This document shows, in pieces, positions 16,950-25,338 of a DNA stretch of 64,000 bases. Below the pieces are notes generated by a model that worked only from the letters and a program-made list of their open reading frames with translations, had not been told where the DNA came from and searched no databases. A program made the position numbers and the translations under genes. Every line of letters starts with the position of its first letter. The first letter of the stretch is position 1. The DNA is from an uncultured Bacteroidota bacterium (lineage in GTDB: Bacteria; Bacteroidota; Bacteroidia; Bacteroidales; WCHB1-69), in assembly GCA_902802755.1 (NCBI GenBank), contig CADCNH010000001.1, positions 124,001 through 188,000 of the forward strand. The letters run 5' to 3'.

Positions 16950-18041
16950 ATGTTTTTTCAAGTTTATGGCGCTAATGCGCTGGCCCAATGGGGAATGCTG
17001 CTCGTCGTTCTCGTAGGCCTTATCCTGTTCAACGAGTTCGCTCGCCGTACGAAATTCGGTGGTTTTGTTACCTTTTTCGCCATTCCGGTTGTCCTGACCA
17101 TTTATTTTGTTGCCATCTACATTGGTGCACGTATGGGCTCGGATTGGGCTGTCAACAACCAGACGCATGTTTACATGAACGGATGGTTCCACTATGCCAA
17201 GCTTTACGCTGCCCTTACAGGCTGTATCGGTTTTATGATGATCAAATACAAATGGGGCATCGGTGCCAAACATTGGTTCAAACCCTTCCCGTTTATTATT
17301 GTAGCCATCAACATCCTGATTGCAGTGGCCTCCGACTTTGAATCCGCCATCATGGGCTGGAATAAATGGTGGCTCTCTAGCGAAGGTGTATGGCTCTATG
17401 GTGGCTGGCACAACGTGATGAATGGTTTGGCTGGTATCCTCAACATCTTCTGTATGACCGCATGGTGGAATGTATTCCCCTCCAAGGATAAGAAAGATAT
17501 GATCTGGGCCGATATGACCTGGGTGTTCATCGTGGTTTATGACATCTGGAACTTCGCCTACACATATAACTGTCTGCCTACACACTCATGGTATTGTGGT
17601 GTGGCTTTGTTGCTTGCCCCGACAATTGCCGCTTTGATGTGGAACCGTGGTGGTTGGATTCAGAACCGTGCCAATACCCTGGCTATCTGGTGTATGTTCG
17701 CACAGGTGTTCCCGCTCTTCCAGGAGACTTTCAAAGATGGTTTCCAGAAATTTTCATGGGCTGTGCTGCCAGTTCAGTACCCCAACGGAATTGAAACTGT
17801 CAAGGAAATTTACGCTGCCGCTGGTGGTGACATGGCCGCTGTGGGCACAACCGTTGATACCGTAGCCGGTAATCCTACCATGATGACCGTTATCAGTGCA
17901 TTGGCACTTGTGACCAATATTATCGCTTTGGCCTACATCCTCGTACAAGCCAAGAAACGTCATATCAATCCTTACAAGGAAGACGTATTCGTCAACCAGA
18001 AATACTACAAGGATGCTATGGCACGTGCCGATGTGGAATAG
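16950..18041 (+). CDS. Polytopic membrane protein (DUF5692-like)
   Basis: A 363-aa inner-membrane protein with roughly nine to ten hydrophobic helices and very many aromatic residues (for example WYCGVALLLAPTIAALMW and MGWNKWWLSSEGVWLYGGW). It resembles the uncharacterised family I remember as DUF5692, but this is from memory. Several conserved-looking His, Asp and Trp residues lie in or near helices, such as GGWHNVMN and YDIWNF. It ends the hypB operon, just before a strong terminator. Transport or electron-transfer roles are both conceivable; nothing in the sequence decides. Confidence 0.72.
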   Translation: MFFQVYGANALAQWGMLLVVLVGLILFNEFARRTKFGGFVTFFAIPVVLTIYFVAIYIGARMGSDWAVNNQTHVYMNGWFHYAKLYAALTGCIGFMMIKYKWGIGAKHWFKPFPFIIVAINILIAVASDFESAIMGWNKWWLSSEGVWLYGGWHNVMNGLAGILNIFCMTAWWNVFPSKDKKDMIWADMTWVFIVVYDIWNFAYTYNCLPTHSWYCGVALLLAPTIAALMWNRGGWIQNRANTLAIWCMFAQVFPLFQETFKDGFQKFSWAVLPVQYPNGIETVKEIYAAAGGDMAAVGTTVDTVAGNPTMMTVISALALVTNIIALAYILVQAKKRHINPYKEDVFVNQKYYKDAMARADVE

Positions 18042-18063
18042 AATCAGGATTTATTCAACGTAT

Positions 18064-18097
18064 AACGGGGGCGGACATTTCCGCCCCCGTTTTTTTG
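18064..18097 (+). terminator. Strong rho-independent terminator of the hypB operon
   Basis: Perfect 12-bp stem AACGGGGGCGGA / TCCGCCCCCGTT, loop CATT, followed by TTTTTT. It also separates the operon from the convergent beta-mannosidase gene ending at 18114. Confidence 0.95.
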
Positions 18098-18113
18098 TTG
18101 TCATATAAAAAAG

Positions 18114-20687
18114 TTATTTTTTGCTTTTACTTATCCCATAATTCTTCACATTGTAAATCATTTGTACTTTGGCTGGAGCGGTGGGGATAAAAGTCACCTG
18201 CTTTTCTTCACCTGGCAATAGCGTGAAATAATTGTCGGAGAAGTGGCCGTTGAGGTTAGTGCTGATGTACACTCCATACTTGATTTGCTCGGCACTCAGC
18301 GTGAAAATATACTTTTCTTCTTTGGTGCCGGCATTAAGTCGCTGCACTTGGGTGGTGATGCCCTTTGGTTGAAATTCCAACTGCTTAGGATAAAGATAGT
18401 AATATATTTTCTGCGCCGCAAGCTGTCCTTCTCCCTGATACAATTTTAATAATAAATAATGGTGTGTTAATTTGTTGATTTTGAATTTTTTAGGTAATGT
18501 ATATTGGGCAATTTCGGTGGAGCTTCCGCTGGGAATGCAGAGGCTGTCCACCATAAGGCTGTCTAATACTGTTCCGTCGAAGTCGCAGAGCTGTACTAGT
18601 AATTTACTATACGATATTTGCTCCTTGTCATTCACCACGTAGATGGGCAGGATGTCTTTTTGCAAAGAAGTCGTGGTGAGGATAACCGGTTCAAATTGCC
18701 GCTTAGCTTCGTATTGCAAAGCTTTCCATCGGCCATAATAGTCGATGCTACTCCATGAGGCAACAGGCCAGCAGTCATTTAATTGCCAGTATAACGTACC
18801 CATGCAATGGGGTTGCATTTGCCGATGCACCTCTATGGCTTGTCCGATTCCATACGCTTGTACCAACTGGCTAAGATACACATAGTCAGTCATTTTTTCA
18901 GGCACATAAAAATATTGGTCAAGGGCTTTGTTGATGATTTGCACACCACGAGCGTGTTTCTGGTGGTTTTTCATGGCCGCACTATTCAAATTCCGTTCGT
19001 TTTCAGAAGTAAAGTTGGCTAAGGTGGCCATGGCAGGATAACTTTGGAAGCCATATTCCGACATAAAGCGGCCGGTTTTTTCTTTCCACATCTCGAAGGG
19101 CAGCTCACCCCACCATACACCCCAGTAATGCGAATCGCCTTCTGTGCAACATTCAGGATGTCCCCAACCCCAAAGTGGCGAACTGGCCACGTATGGCCGA
19201 TAAGGATCCAATTCCGTTACTATATCTGCCAAAAGTGTGTCGAACAAGGCGTGCATATTGCTTTCTATTTCTATGCGATGTTTGGGCTTGTAATTACTTT
19301 GCCAGCCCCAATCTTCCCAACCATTTTTCACCTCGTTGTTGCCACACCAAATTGCCATGCAAGGATGATTACGCAAGCGGCATACCTGTTCCCGGGCTTC
19401 CATCTCCGCATTGTGCATAAAGGCACTGTCGCCAGGATAAAGGGCACAGGCGTACATGAAGTCTTGCCATACCAATATACCCATCTCATCACATAAATCA
19501 TAGAATTTATCGGGTTCGTAAATACCTCCACCCCAGACTCTTATCATGTTCATGTTGGCATCTTTACATGATTGCAGCAGCCAACGGTATTGTTCTTCTT
19601 TGATACGGGTTGGAAAGAAATCCGCAGGAATCCAATTCACGCCTTTCATGAATACGGGTTGACCATTGACTAAAAATTCAAAGGCCTTGCCCGTTGAGTC
19701 TGCGGCAGTATTCAACGCTATGTTCCGTAAGCCTATGTTAGCATCCAATCGCTTGGATTGACTGCCTTTTTCGACCACTACGGAAATTTTATACAGCTTT
19801 TGTTCCCCCATGCCGTTAGGATACCACAATTGGGGTTGTTTAATGGTCAATTCGGTAGAGAATTTATCAGTATTTGGATTGATTTCAGCACCACGTACAA
19901 TCTTGAATATTTTGTCATTAACCAAATACTTGATGGTGGCATGGTCTTCCATGTCGCAAAGCATATCGAAAGAAACCAACAGATGGGCCTCTTCCTCGCA
20001 TAAATGATTCTGTCTAATGTGTAAATTGCTGATAGTAAAATCTTTCCATTGATTTAAATAGACTGTTTTGGAAAAACCGCAAGTTACCAGTTTGGGTCCC
20101 CAGTCCCAACCTCCTTGGTAAGGGGGATTACGAAGGAAAACTCTATTGTCGGGTAGGGTGTAAGATACTTGTTTGCTTCTTTGTTGTATGATTTTTGAGG
20201 AGGGTAAAAAATTGACTATTAATTGGTTGTCTTGATTTTTAAGATTATCGGGAAGAGGAAATCGCCAGGTACGGAAACTGTTGTCGGTAAAATTTTGTCC
20301 TTCCTGATTCAGCAAAGGCTCGCCATTCAAGTAAAACTCAGCATAGCCGGTAATTCCCTCGAAAACAAGTTCAGGATGTTGATTCGGGTCGATGTTTGTA
20401 CCATCAAACAACAGACGATATACCCAACAACTATCGCTAACCCATTGTACACTATCTTCATTGCATCCGTAAAAAGGATTGGGTATCAATTTGTTATCCA
20501 TCAAGTCTGTGTGAATATACCCAGGGATAAAGGCTGGAAACCATTGTCCTTGGTATTGGAATTCCCAGTCGGTGATGAAAAGAGCTTTGCCTTCCACATC
20601 CTTGTCATGACTTTTGCAAGAAATCAATAGACAAGCACAAAGTAGGCAACAAAGCAAGGTGTGGTAAAGACGAAAGAAAATCTTCAT
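18114..20687 (-). CDS. Beta-mannosidase, GH2, lipoprotein
   Basis: Exo-acting hydrolase releasing mannose from beta-mannosides such as mannan fragments or the N-glycan core. The 857-aa protein has a lipobox (LLISC, Cys24), GH2 sugar-binding and sandwich domains (to ~340), the TIM barrel with acid/base E452 (WCGNNEVKNGWEDW) and nucleophile E544 (FMSEYGFQ), and C-terminal beta domains. YWQLNDCWPVASWSSIDYYG is typical of GH2 mannosidases. As a surface or periplasmic lipoprotein it would act outside the cytosol. It lies 15 bases downstream of the UspA-like gene and no SusCD pair is in view. Confidence 0.9.
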   Translation of the reverse strand: MKIFFRLYHTLLCCLLCACLLISCKSHDKDVEGKALFITDWEFQYQGQWFPAFIPGYIHTDLMDNKLIPNPFYGCNEDSVQWVSDSCWVYRLLFDGTNIDPNQHPELVFEGITGYAEFYLNGEPLLNQEGQNFTDNSFRTWRFPLPDNLKNQDNQLIVNFLPSSKIIQQRSKQVSYTLPDNRVFLRNPPYQGGWDWGPKLVTCGFSKTVYLNQWKDFTISNLHIRQNHLCEEEAHLLVSFDMLCDMEDHATIKYLVNDKIFKIVRGAEINPNTDKFSTELTIKQPQLWYPNGMGEQKLYKISVVVEKGSQSKRLDANIGLRNIALNTAADSTGKAFEFLVNGQPVFMKGVNWIPADFFPTRIKEEQYRWLLQSCKDANMNMIRVWGGGIYEPDKFYDLCDEMGILVWQDFMYACALYPGDSAFMHNAEMEAREQVCRLRNHPCMAIWCGNNEVKNGWEDWGWQSNYKPKHRIEIESNMHALFDTLLADIVTELDPYRPYVASSPLWGWGHPECCTEGDSHYWGVWWGELPFEMWKEKTGRFMSEYGFQSYPAMATLANFTSENERNLNSAAMKNHQKHARGVQIINKALDQYFYVPEKMTDYVYLSQLVQAYGIGQAIEVHRQMQPHCMGTLYWQLNDCWPVASWSSIDYYGRWKALQYEAKRQFEPVILTTTSLQKDILPIYVVNDKEQISYSKLLVQLCDFDGTVLDSLMVDSLCIPSGSSTEIAQYTLPKKFKINKLTHHYLLLKLYQGEGQLAAQKIYYYLYPKQLEFQPKGITTQVQRLNAGTKEEKYIFTLSAEQIKYGVYISTNLNGHFSDNYFTLLPGEEKQVTFIPTAPAKVQMIYNVKNYGISKSKK

Positions 20688-20702
20688 AATGTTTATAATT
20701 GA

Positions 20703-21548
20703 TTAAGTACAAAGGACATATAAGTCGTCTCTTTCATTGATACACAATACGGGGAGACCATCTTCATTGGCGATAATGGCATTTTCCTTGGGACCGAAAA
20801 TATAGTCAATAAAGGTATAAAAGGAGGTCATCATAATGACCGTGAGTGTGGCTTTTATTTCAGGGGCATAGAAGATGGAAAAGCGGTCAATATCATCAAT
20901 TGTGCGACTGAATTCATGCAATTCATAGTCAATTTCCAAATTCTGGTATAGTTTTTTGGTGAAATCTATGTTATCTTTGACTTTTTGTTTAAGCAGCTGG
21001 TCTTTGTAACTGCCGCACAACACATGTACCTTGGCGTGGTAGAAACGGCTGAAATAGCCAGCCCAGAGTGCTTTTTCCTTGTGTTGACGGTCAATGTCCA
21101 AAGGCAACATTACTTGGCGGAAAATGTCGCTATCAGGTAGTTTTAGACCTACTGTCATGACAGGTAGTCGCGAGGGTTTGATAAAATGGCGGGCTTTCCG
21201 AAGGTTGAAGAGACTATCTTTTCCTTTTCGTTGCACCCCGATGACAAACATGATGGTGTTGGTCTCATCAGCGTAAGAATAGATGTTGTCTGTAGAAAAA
21301 GGATTGGATAGCAAAAAGACTTCTATATCATTTTGAATCAGTTGATTAGTAAGCTTCATTTGCTCTTCGCAGATGTTTTTATTTTGATCATTCTGATTGC
21401 TTTTTGAAAAAGAAAAATTACTGATAATGGTTAAAGAGGACTTGAAGATAGCGGCCAGAATACCTCCATGCCGTATAGCTGAGGTGCCATATTCGCTGTT
21501 ATCGGCGATGGCGATAATATTAAGTTTTTTCTTTTCCTCTTGTTCCAT
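20703..21548 (-). CDS. Universal stress protein (UspA) family
   Basis: A 281-aa cytosolic protein with two UspA-like halves, the first starting LNIIAIADNSEYGTSAIRHG and the second with QVMLPLDIDRQHKEKALWAGYF. The usual ATP-binding G-x2-G-x9-G(S/T) motif is not obvious, which suggests a non-ATP-binding member. Function in the cell is not evident. It lies between tsaB and the beta-mannosidase gene on the same strand, probably in one transcript. Confidence 0.75.
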   Translation of the reverse strand: MEQEEKKKLNIIAIADNSEYGTSAIRHGGILAAIFKSSLTIISNFSFSKSNQNDQNKNICEEQMKLTNQLIQNDIEVFLLSNPFSTDNIYSYADETNTIMFVIGVQRKGKDSLFNLRKARHFIKPSRLPVMTVGLKLPDSDIFRQVMLPLDIDRQHKEKALWAGYFSRFYHAKVHVLCGSYKDQLLKQKVKDNIDFTKKLYQNLEIDYELHEFSRTIDDIDRFSIFYAPEIKATLTVIMMTSFYTFIDYIFGPKENAIIANEDGLPVLCINERDDLYVLCT

Positions 21549-21609
21549 TCAACCTTGGATTAATAATTAGCTAGATACCCTTTTATTTAGTTATAATATT
21601 GATTTTTAA

Positions 21610-22296
21610 TCAGATAAGTCCTTTCACCTTAGGTTTGGCGGCTACATAGTCTTTCAAATAGAAAGGCTCGAAATAAGCGACATTCTCAAATTGTTCCGCT
21701 TGGAATTTACGGAAAGCGATAGGCACCATGTTTTGGGCGGATAGGGGTTCTTTTTTGAATATCGCATTAGGGAATTTGCTCAGCAGTTCTTCGCATTTGG
21801 CCGCTCCGTTTCCGCAAAAAATGGTCTTAAAATTCGTTAATTCCTTCGCAAAGCAATTCTCATCCACAATATTGGCGTTAGGTTCTTCCAGCTGTTTTCC
21901 GTCTTGGTTGTACAGGGCAGTGAAAACCTCCATGCGACGGGCGTCAATCATGGGACGGCAATGATCGGCCATTTTCAGATAAGGCTCCGCGATAGTTTCA
22001 AGTGTAGATATGGCAATGACTGGAATTTCCAAGGTATAGGCCAAACCTTTGGCGGTGGACACACCAATTCGTAGTCCAGTATAAGAACCAGGGCCGACAC
22101 CCACAGCGACAGCGTTGAGTTGTTTTTTATCAATGTTTGCTTGTTGAAGCACTTCTTCCACAAAGGGAATCATGTTTTTCGCATGCGAGTTATGGGTGTT
22201 GCATTCTTTCACGGCGACACAATCGCCACCATGCGCTAATGCCACCGAACAAATTTCCGTACTCGTCTCGATGCACAAAATATAGGGGGCTGTCAT
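21610..22296 (-). CDS. tsaB: tRNA threonylcarbamoyladenosine protein TsaB
   Basis: Partner of TsaD and TsaE in making t6A37 in ANN-decoding tRNAs. The 228-aa protein starts YILCIETSTEICSVALA and has VGVGPGSYTGLRIGVSTAKGLA, the diagnostic TsaB region. The C-terminal half is short and degenerate, as usual for TsaB compared with TsaD. A promoter box lies 28 bases upstream. Confidence 0.95.
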   Translation of the reverse strand: MTAPYILCIETSTEICSVALAHGGDCVAVKECNTHNSHAKNMIPFVEEVLQQANIDKKQLNAVAVGVGPGSYTGLRIGVSTAKGLAYTLEIPVIAISTLETIAEPYLKMADHCRPMIDARRMEVFTALYNQDGKQLEEPNANIVDENCFAKELTNFKTIFCGNGAAKCEELLSKFPNAIFKKEPLSAQNMVPIAFRKFQAEQFENVAYFEPFYLKDYVAAKPKVKGLI

Positions 22297-22324
22297 ATTA
22301 TCAGGTTTTATTTAGTATAATTTG

Positions 22325-22332
22325 CAAATTTA
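22325..22332 (-). promoter_or_regulatory. tsaB promoter -7 box
   Basis: Minus-strand TAAATTTG followed by CA, 28 bases before the ATG of tsaB. It would drive tsaB, the UspA-like gene and the beta-mannosidase gene. Confidence 0.6.
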
Positions 22333-22376
22333 CATGAAATTCCTGAATTATACACAGACAAATAATTTTTTTGTAG

Positions 22377-22395
22377 GGACGCACTGCGTGCGTCC
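22377..22395. repeat. Perfect 8-bp hairpin with triloop
   Basis: GGACGCAC / GTGCGTCC around TGC (on the other strand GCA, a C-GNA-G type loop). It lies in the gap between the MATE gene and tsaB, preceded by TTGTAG. Confidence 0.7.
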
Positions 22396-22419
22396 GAAAA
22401 AATATAGAGGAAAGATACA

Positions 22420-22534
22420 AATTAATTAGTAAATTAGTTAATGTGTTAATTATCAATGTGCTAGTGTGCCAATTAAAATGGTGAATCGGTTAATTAGCAA
22501 ATCAGCAAATGATTTTTTAATATGCTAATGAGAT
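22420..22534. repeat. TTAGTTAATGTG / GTGCTAGTGTGCCAAT repeat block
   Basis: About 115 bases of the GCTAAT/TTAGCAAAT family. With the neighbouring hairpin and the GGGTCAG word it accounts for most of the 300-base gap from 22297 to 22596; no gene is seen there. A decayed promoter-like GAAAGATAC lies just before the block. Confidence 0.75.
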
Positions 22535-22561
22535 AATTTTCATGTAAAATAATTTCTGAAT

Positions 22562-22596
22562 TTCTGACCCCTGTAACCTGATCCCTATAACCTGGA
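22562..22596. repeat. CCTGTAACCTGATCCCTATAACC word at the MATE gene tail
   Basis: On the minus strand the MATE stop TAG is followed at once by TCCAGGTTATAGGGATCAGG and then TTACAGGGGTCAG. The same word follows the folD stop at 44078. Confidence 0.7.
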
Positions 22597-24006
22597 CTAC
22601 TCCGAATACTCTTTTTTCTGCCGGAACACCGGATGGTAATCGCTGCGGAAGACCTTGCGTTGGGAATAGAGCAGGCTGGCTGCCAAAACAGTGCCGATGA
22701 CATCGGAAATGGTGCAGGCGGTCCATACGCCTGTCAAACCATTGAAGCCCATTCGCTCAAAAATCAAGGGTACGATATAACATAGTGGCACCAGGAAAAT
22801 AACTTGTCTTGAAAGGCTGGTGACAATGGCAATCCAGGGTTTGTCGATGGATTGGAAAAAGTTGGAGTTTACAATGGTGAAACCAATCAGCGGGAACATC
22901 ACCATCAATAGTCGAGTGGCAGGTACGCATATCTGGATTAAATCTGCATCTGTGGTGAAAATCCGGGCCAAATACTGTGGAATGGAACAGGCTATCAGAG
23001 CTCCGGCAAATCCTGTCCAAACGCAAATTTTCATGGTAAGTATGTAAACTTCTTTCAGTCGCCCGAATTGGCAAGCTCCGTAGTTATAGCCCGCAATGGG
23101 CTGCATACCCTGACAGATGCCGAGAAAGAGCATCACCAACAGGCTGGCGTAAGTGTTGACAATGCCGTAGGCACCCACGGCCAAGTCGCTGCCGTAACGA
23201 ATCAATTGGTTGTTGAGAATGGCAACCACTGCAGAGGCGGCCACATTCATCAAGAAGGGGCTCATTCCTATCAGTGTTATGTTCTTGAAAATGTATGACT
23301 TAGGTGTCCATGCATGGCGGCGGAAGCGGATGAAAGATTTGGGCGAAACGAAATGCAGGATGGAGGCAAAGGCCATGATAGCCATGGAAATGGTGGTGGC
23401 CCAAGCGGCACCGGCAATACCCAAGTTCATGGCAAAAATGAAAATGGGATCCAAGATCATGTTTAAGATGGCACCACCTACTAATATCAGCATCGATTTG
23501 GTGGGATAACCCGAGGCACGAATCAGTCCAGTAAGGTTGAAAGTGACCGTGGTCAAAAACATGCCAGGTAAAACAATAAGCAAGTATTCCTTAGCGTATG
23601 CGATGGTGTCGGCGGTAGCTCCGAAACGGGCTAAAATATTGTCCATGAATAAATATCCGGAAATCATCACCAAGCCGCTGAGAATGATAGTGAAAACCAT
23701 GCTGTTGCCCAAAATCTTTTCCGCCCAGTTCACATCTTTCCGTCCCAGTACGATGGACATACGGGCAGAGGAACCTACTCCAATCAGAGCGCCAAAAGCG
23801 TGGACAATATTCATGATGGGCATGGTGATGGCCAAACCCGCAATGGCCAAGGCACCCACCCCTTGACCAATGAAAATTCGGTCCACAATGTTGTAAACCG
23901 AGGCGATAATCTGACTGATGACAGCAGGCCAGGCATACAGCCAAAGTAACTTTCCGATTTTCTCGGTGGCTAGGATTTGGGTTTTGTCAGTAGCTTGGGT
24001 TTGCAT
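22597..24006 (-). CDS. MATE-family multidrug/Na+ antiporter
   Basis: A 469-aa inner-membrane exporter with about 12 helices in two related halves. Typical MATE text includes YAWPAVISQIIASVYNIVDRIFIG near the start, LIRASGYPTKSMLILVGGAILNMILDPIFIF in the first half and GICQGMQPIAGYNYGA in the second. It is expected to expel cationic or toxic compounds using Na+ or H+; the substrate cannot be read. Flanked on both sides by repeat-filled gaps. Confidence 0.93.
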   Translation of the reverse strand: MQTQATDKTQILATEKIGKLLWLYAWPAVISQIIASVYNIVDRIFIGQGVGALAIAGLAITMPIMNIVHAFGALIGVGSSARMSIVLGRKDVNWAEKILGNSMVFTIILSGLVMISGYLFMDNILARFGATADTIAYAKEYLLIVLPGMFLTTVTFNLTGLIRASGYPTKSMLILVGGAILNMILDPIFIFAMNLGIAGAAWATTISMAIMAFASILHFVSPKSFIRFRRHAWTPKSYIFKNITLIGMSPFLMNVAASAVVAILNNQLIRYGSDLAVGAYGIVNTYASLLVMLFLGICQGMQPIAGYNYGACQFGRLKEVYILTMKICVWTGFAGALIACSIPQYLARIFTTDADLIQICVPATRLLMVMFPLIGFTIVNSNFFQSIDKPWIAIVTSLSRQVIFLVPLCYIVPLIFERMGFNGLTGVWTACTISDVIGTVLAASLLYSQRKVFRSDYHPVFRQKKEYSE

Positions 24007-24023
24007 TTTCAGGTTTCAGGTGA

Positions 24024-24114
24024 CAGTGGTCAGTGGTCAGTAGTCAGTAGTCAGTGGTCAGTAGTCAGTGGTCAGTAGTCAGTGGTCAGTGGTCAGTGGT
24101 TAGTGGTTAGTGGG
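24024..24114. repeat. Tandem heptamer array, 13 copies of CAGTGGT/CAGTAGT
   Basis: Thirteen head-to-tail 7-base units, mixing CAGTGGT (seven), CAGTAGT (four) and two TAGTGGT/TAGTGGG variants. It begins about 17 bases upstream of the MATE start codon and so lies in its leader or promoter region. Confidence 0.9.
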
Positions 24115-24192
24115 TTAGAAATTAAATCTTAGTGTTTTTTAGTTGACAGTTGATTTTTTGATTATGGAATTCTCAAAAGATATCCATTATTC

Positions 24193-24252
24193 CATTAATA
24201 ACTATTAATTATTAATTGTTAATTATTAACTGTTAACTGTTAACTGTCAAGC
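24193..24252. repeat. TAATTATTAATTGTTAATTA / AACTGTTAACTGTCAA repeat
   Basis: A run of TATTAATTA and GTTAACT words that continues into the DppB-type gene: the TGA stop of that gene (24247-24249) is part of GTTAACTGTCAA. Confidence 0.7.
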
Positions 24253-25326
24253 TGTTAGCGACACCCTCGGATCCAACCAACCATAGATAATGTCGCATAT
24301 AACATTAATAATCACCAAAATAACGGCTACATACAGCAATGAACCCATGACTACCGGAAAGTCGTATTTGTCCAAGGCATCCACAATAACCACACCCATA
24401 CCTTTCCAGTCGAAGATGTATTCCACGAACACGGCACCGGCCAGCAGACCTGCAAGCCAGCCCGAAATGGCGGTTACCACAGGATTCAGGGCGTTCTTCA
24501 GCGAGTGATGAATCAGTATTCGTCTGTATGACAAACCTTTAGCTTTGGCAGTGCGGATATAGTCCTGAGAGAGTACGTCAAGGACAGAATTTTTGGTTAA
24601 TTCTACCACTACTGCCAATGGTCTGATACCCAATGTTATAGCTGGCAAAATCAGGTTTTTCCAATCGATATAGAGTCCTGTGCCATAGTTATCCACAGTA
24701 TATAAGCTGCCAAACATGCTGAGACCGGTAAGGTCGGACAGCAGAAAGGCAAAAACCCAAGCAAAAAGTATAGCGGCAAAGAAGGAGGGCAAAGACATGC
24801 CCAAAACGGAGAAGAAAAAGCTGATTTTGTCGAACCATGTGCCATTGAAGACTGCACATAAAATGCCAATCAAAATGCCGATTACCATGGCGAAAAAGAT
24901 GGATACCACAGCCAACAGTGCGGTTTTCGGGAAAGCCTCTGTTAAAATTTCGGAGACTTGTCGTTTGCTTTGGTAGGAGCGGCGTAAGAAGGGTTTTTTC
25001 AGCACGACGCTCGATTTGCTAAGGGGCAGCAGGGTAATATAGCTGTAGTCATTGTCATCCAAATACCAGAAAGAGTCCGCATCGTCGGTTCGGTGCCATG
25101 AAATTGGTGCCAGATCATTGAGGTAGGCCAAATATTGTAAGCCCACAGGCAGATCAAGGCCCATTTCCTTGCGGATAGCCTCTTCTGTGTCAATATCGCT
25201 ACGTTGCCCCATCATCATACGGGCAGGGTCGGAAGGCAACACTGTGAACAGGAAGAACACGAGGGTGATAACCCCTATAAGCAAGAGTATTCCATAAAGT
25301 ATTTTTTTGAGTATATACCGCGCCAT
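24247..25326 (-). CDS. Peptide/nickel-type ABC transporter permease (DppB/OppB family)
   Basis: A 359-aa inner-membrane permease. The first helix (MARYILKKILYGILLLIGVITLVFF) and VLPSDPARMMMG are typical of DppB, and the EAA-like loop (DYIRTAKAKGLSYRRILIHHSLKNAL) shows the coupling site for an ATPase. The segment between helices 1 and 2 is longer than usual (about 60-125). No DppC, ATPase or binding protein is adjacent; the upstream neighbour is an M16 peptidase, 12 bases away. The stop codon lies in a repeat. Confidence 0.88.
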   Translation of the reverse strand: MARYILKKILYGILLLIGVITLVFFLFTVLPSDPARMMMGQRSDIDTEEAIRKEMGLDLPVGLQYLAYLNDLAPISWHRTDDADSFWYLDDNDYSYITLLPLSKSSVVLKKPFLRRSYQSKRQVSEILTEAFPKTALLAVVSIFFAMVIGILIGILCAVFNGTWFDKISFFFSVLGMSLPSFFAAILFAWVFAFLLSDLTGLSMFGSLYTVDNYGTGLYIDWKNLILPAITLGIRPLAVVVELTKNSVLDVLSQDYIRTAKAKGLSYRRILIHHSLKNALNPVVTAISGWLAGLLAGAVFVEYIFDWKGMGVVIVDALDKYDFPVVMGSLLYVAVILVIINVICDIIYGWLDPRVSLTA

Positions 25327-25338
25327 GTCTTGTCAGAA

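Noticed and set aside
24024..24114. Possible CRISPR array
   Set aside because: Units are 7 bases, head to tail, with no spacers and no cas genes nearby; it is a simple tandem repeat.
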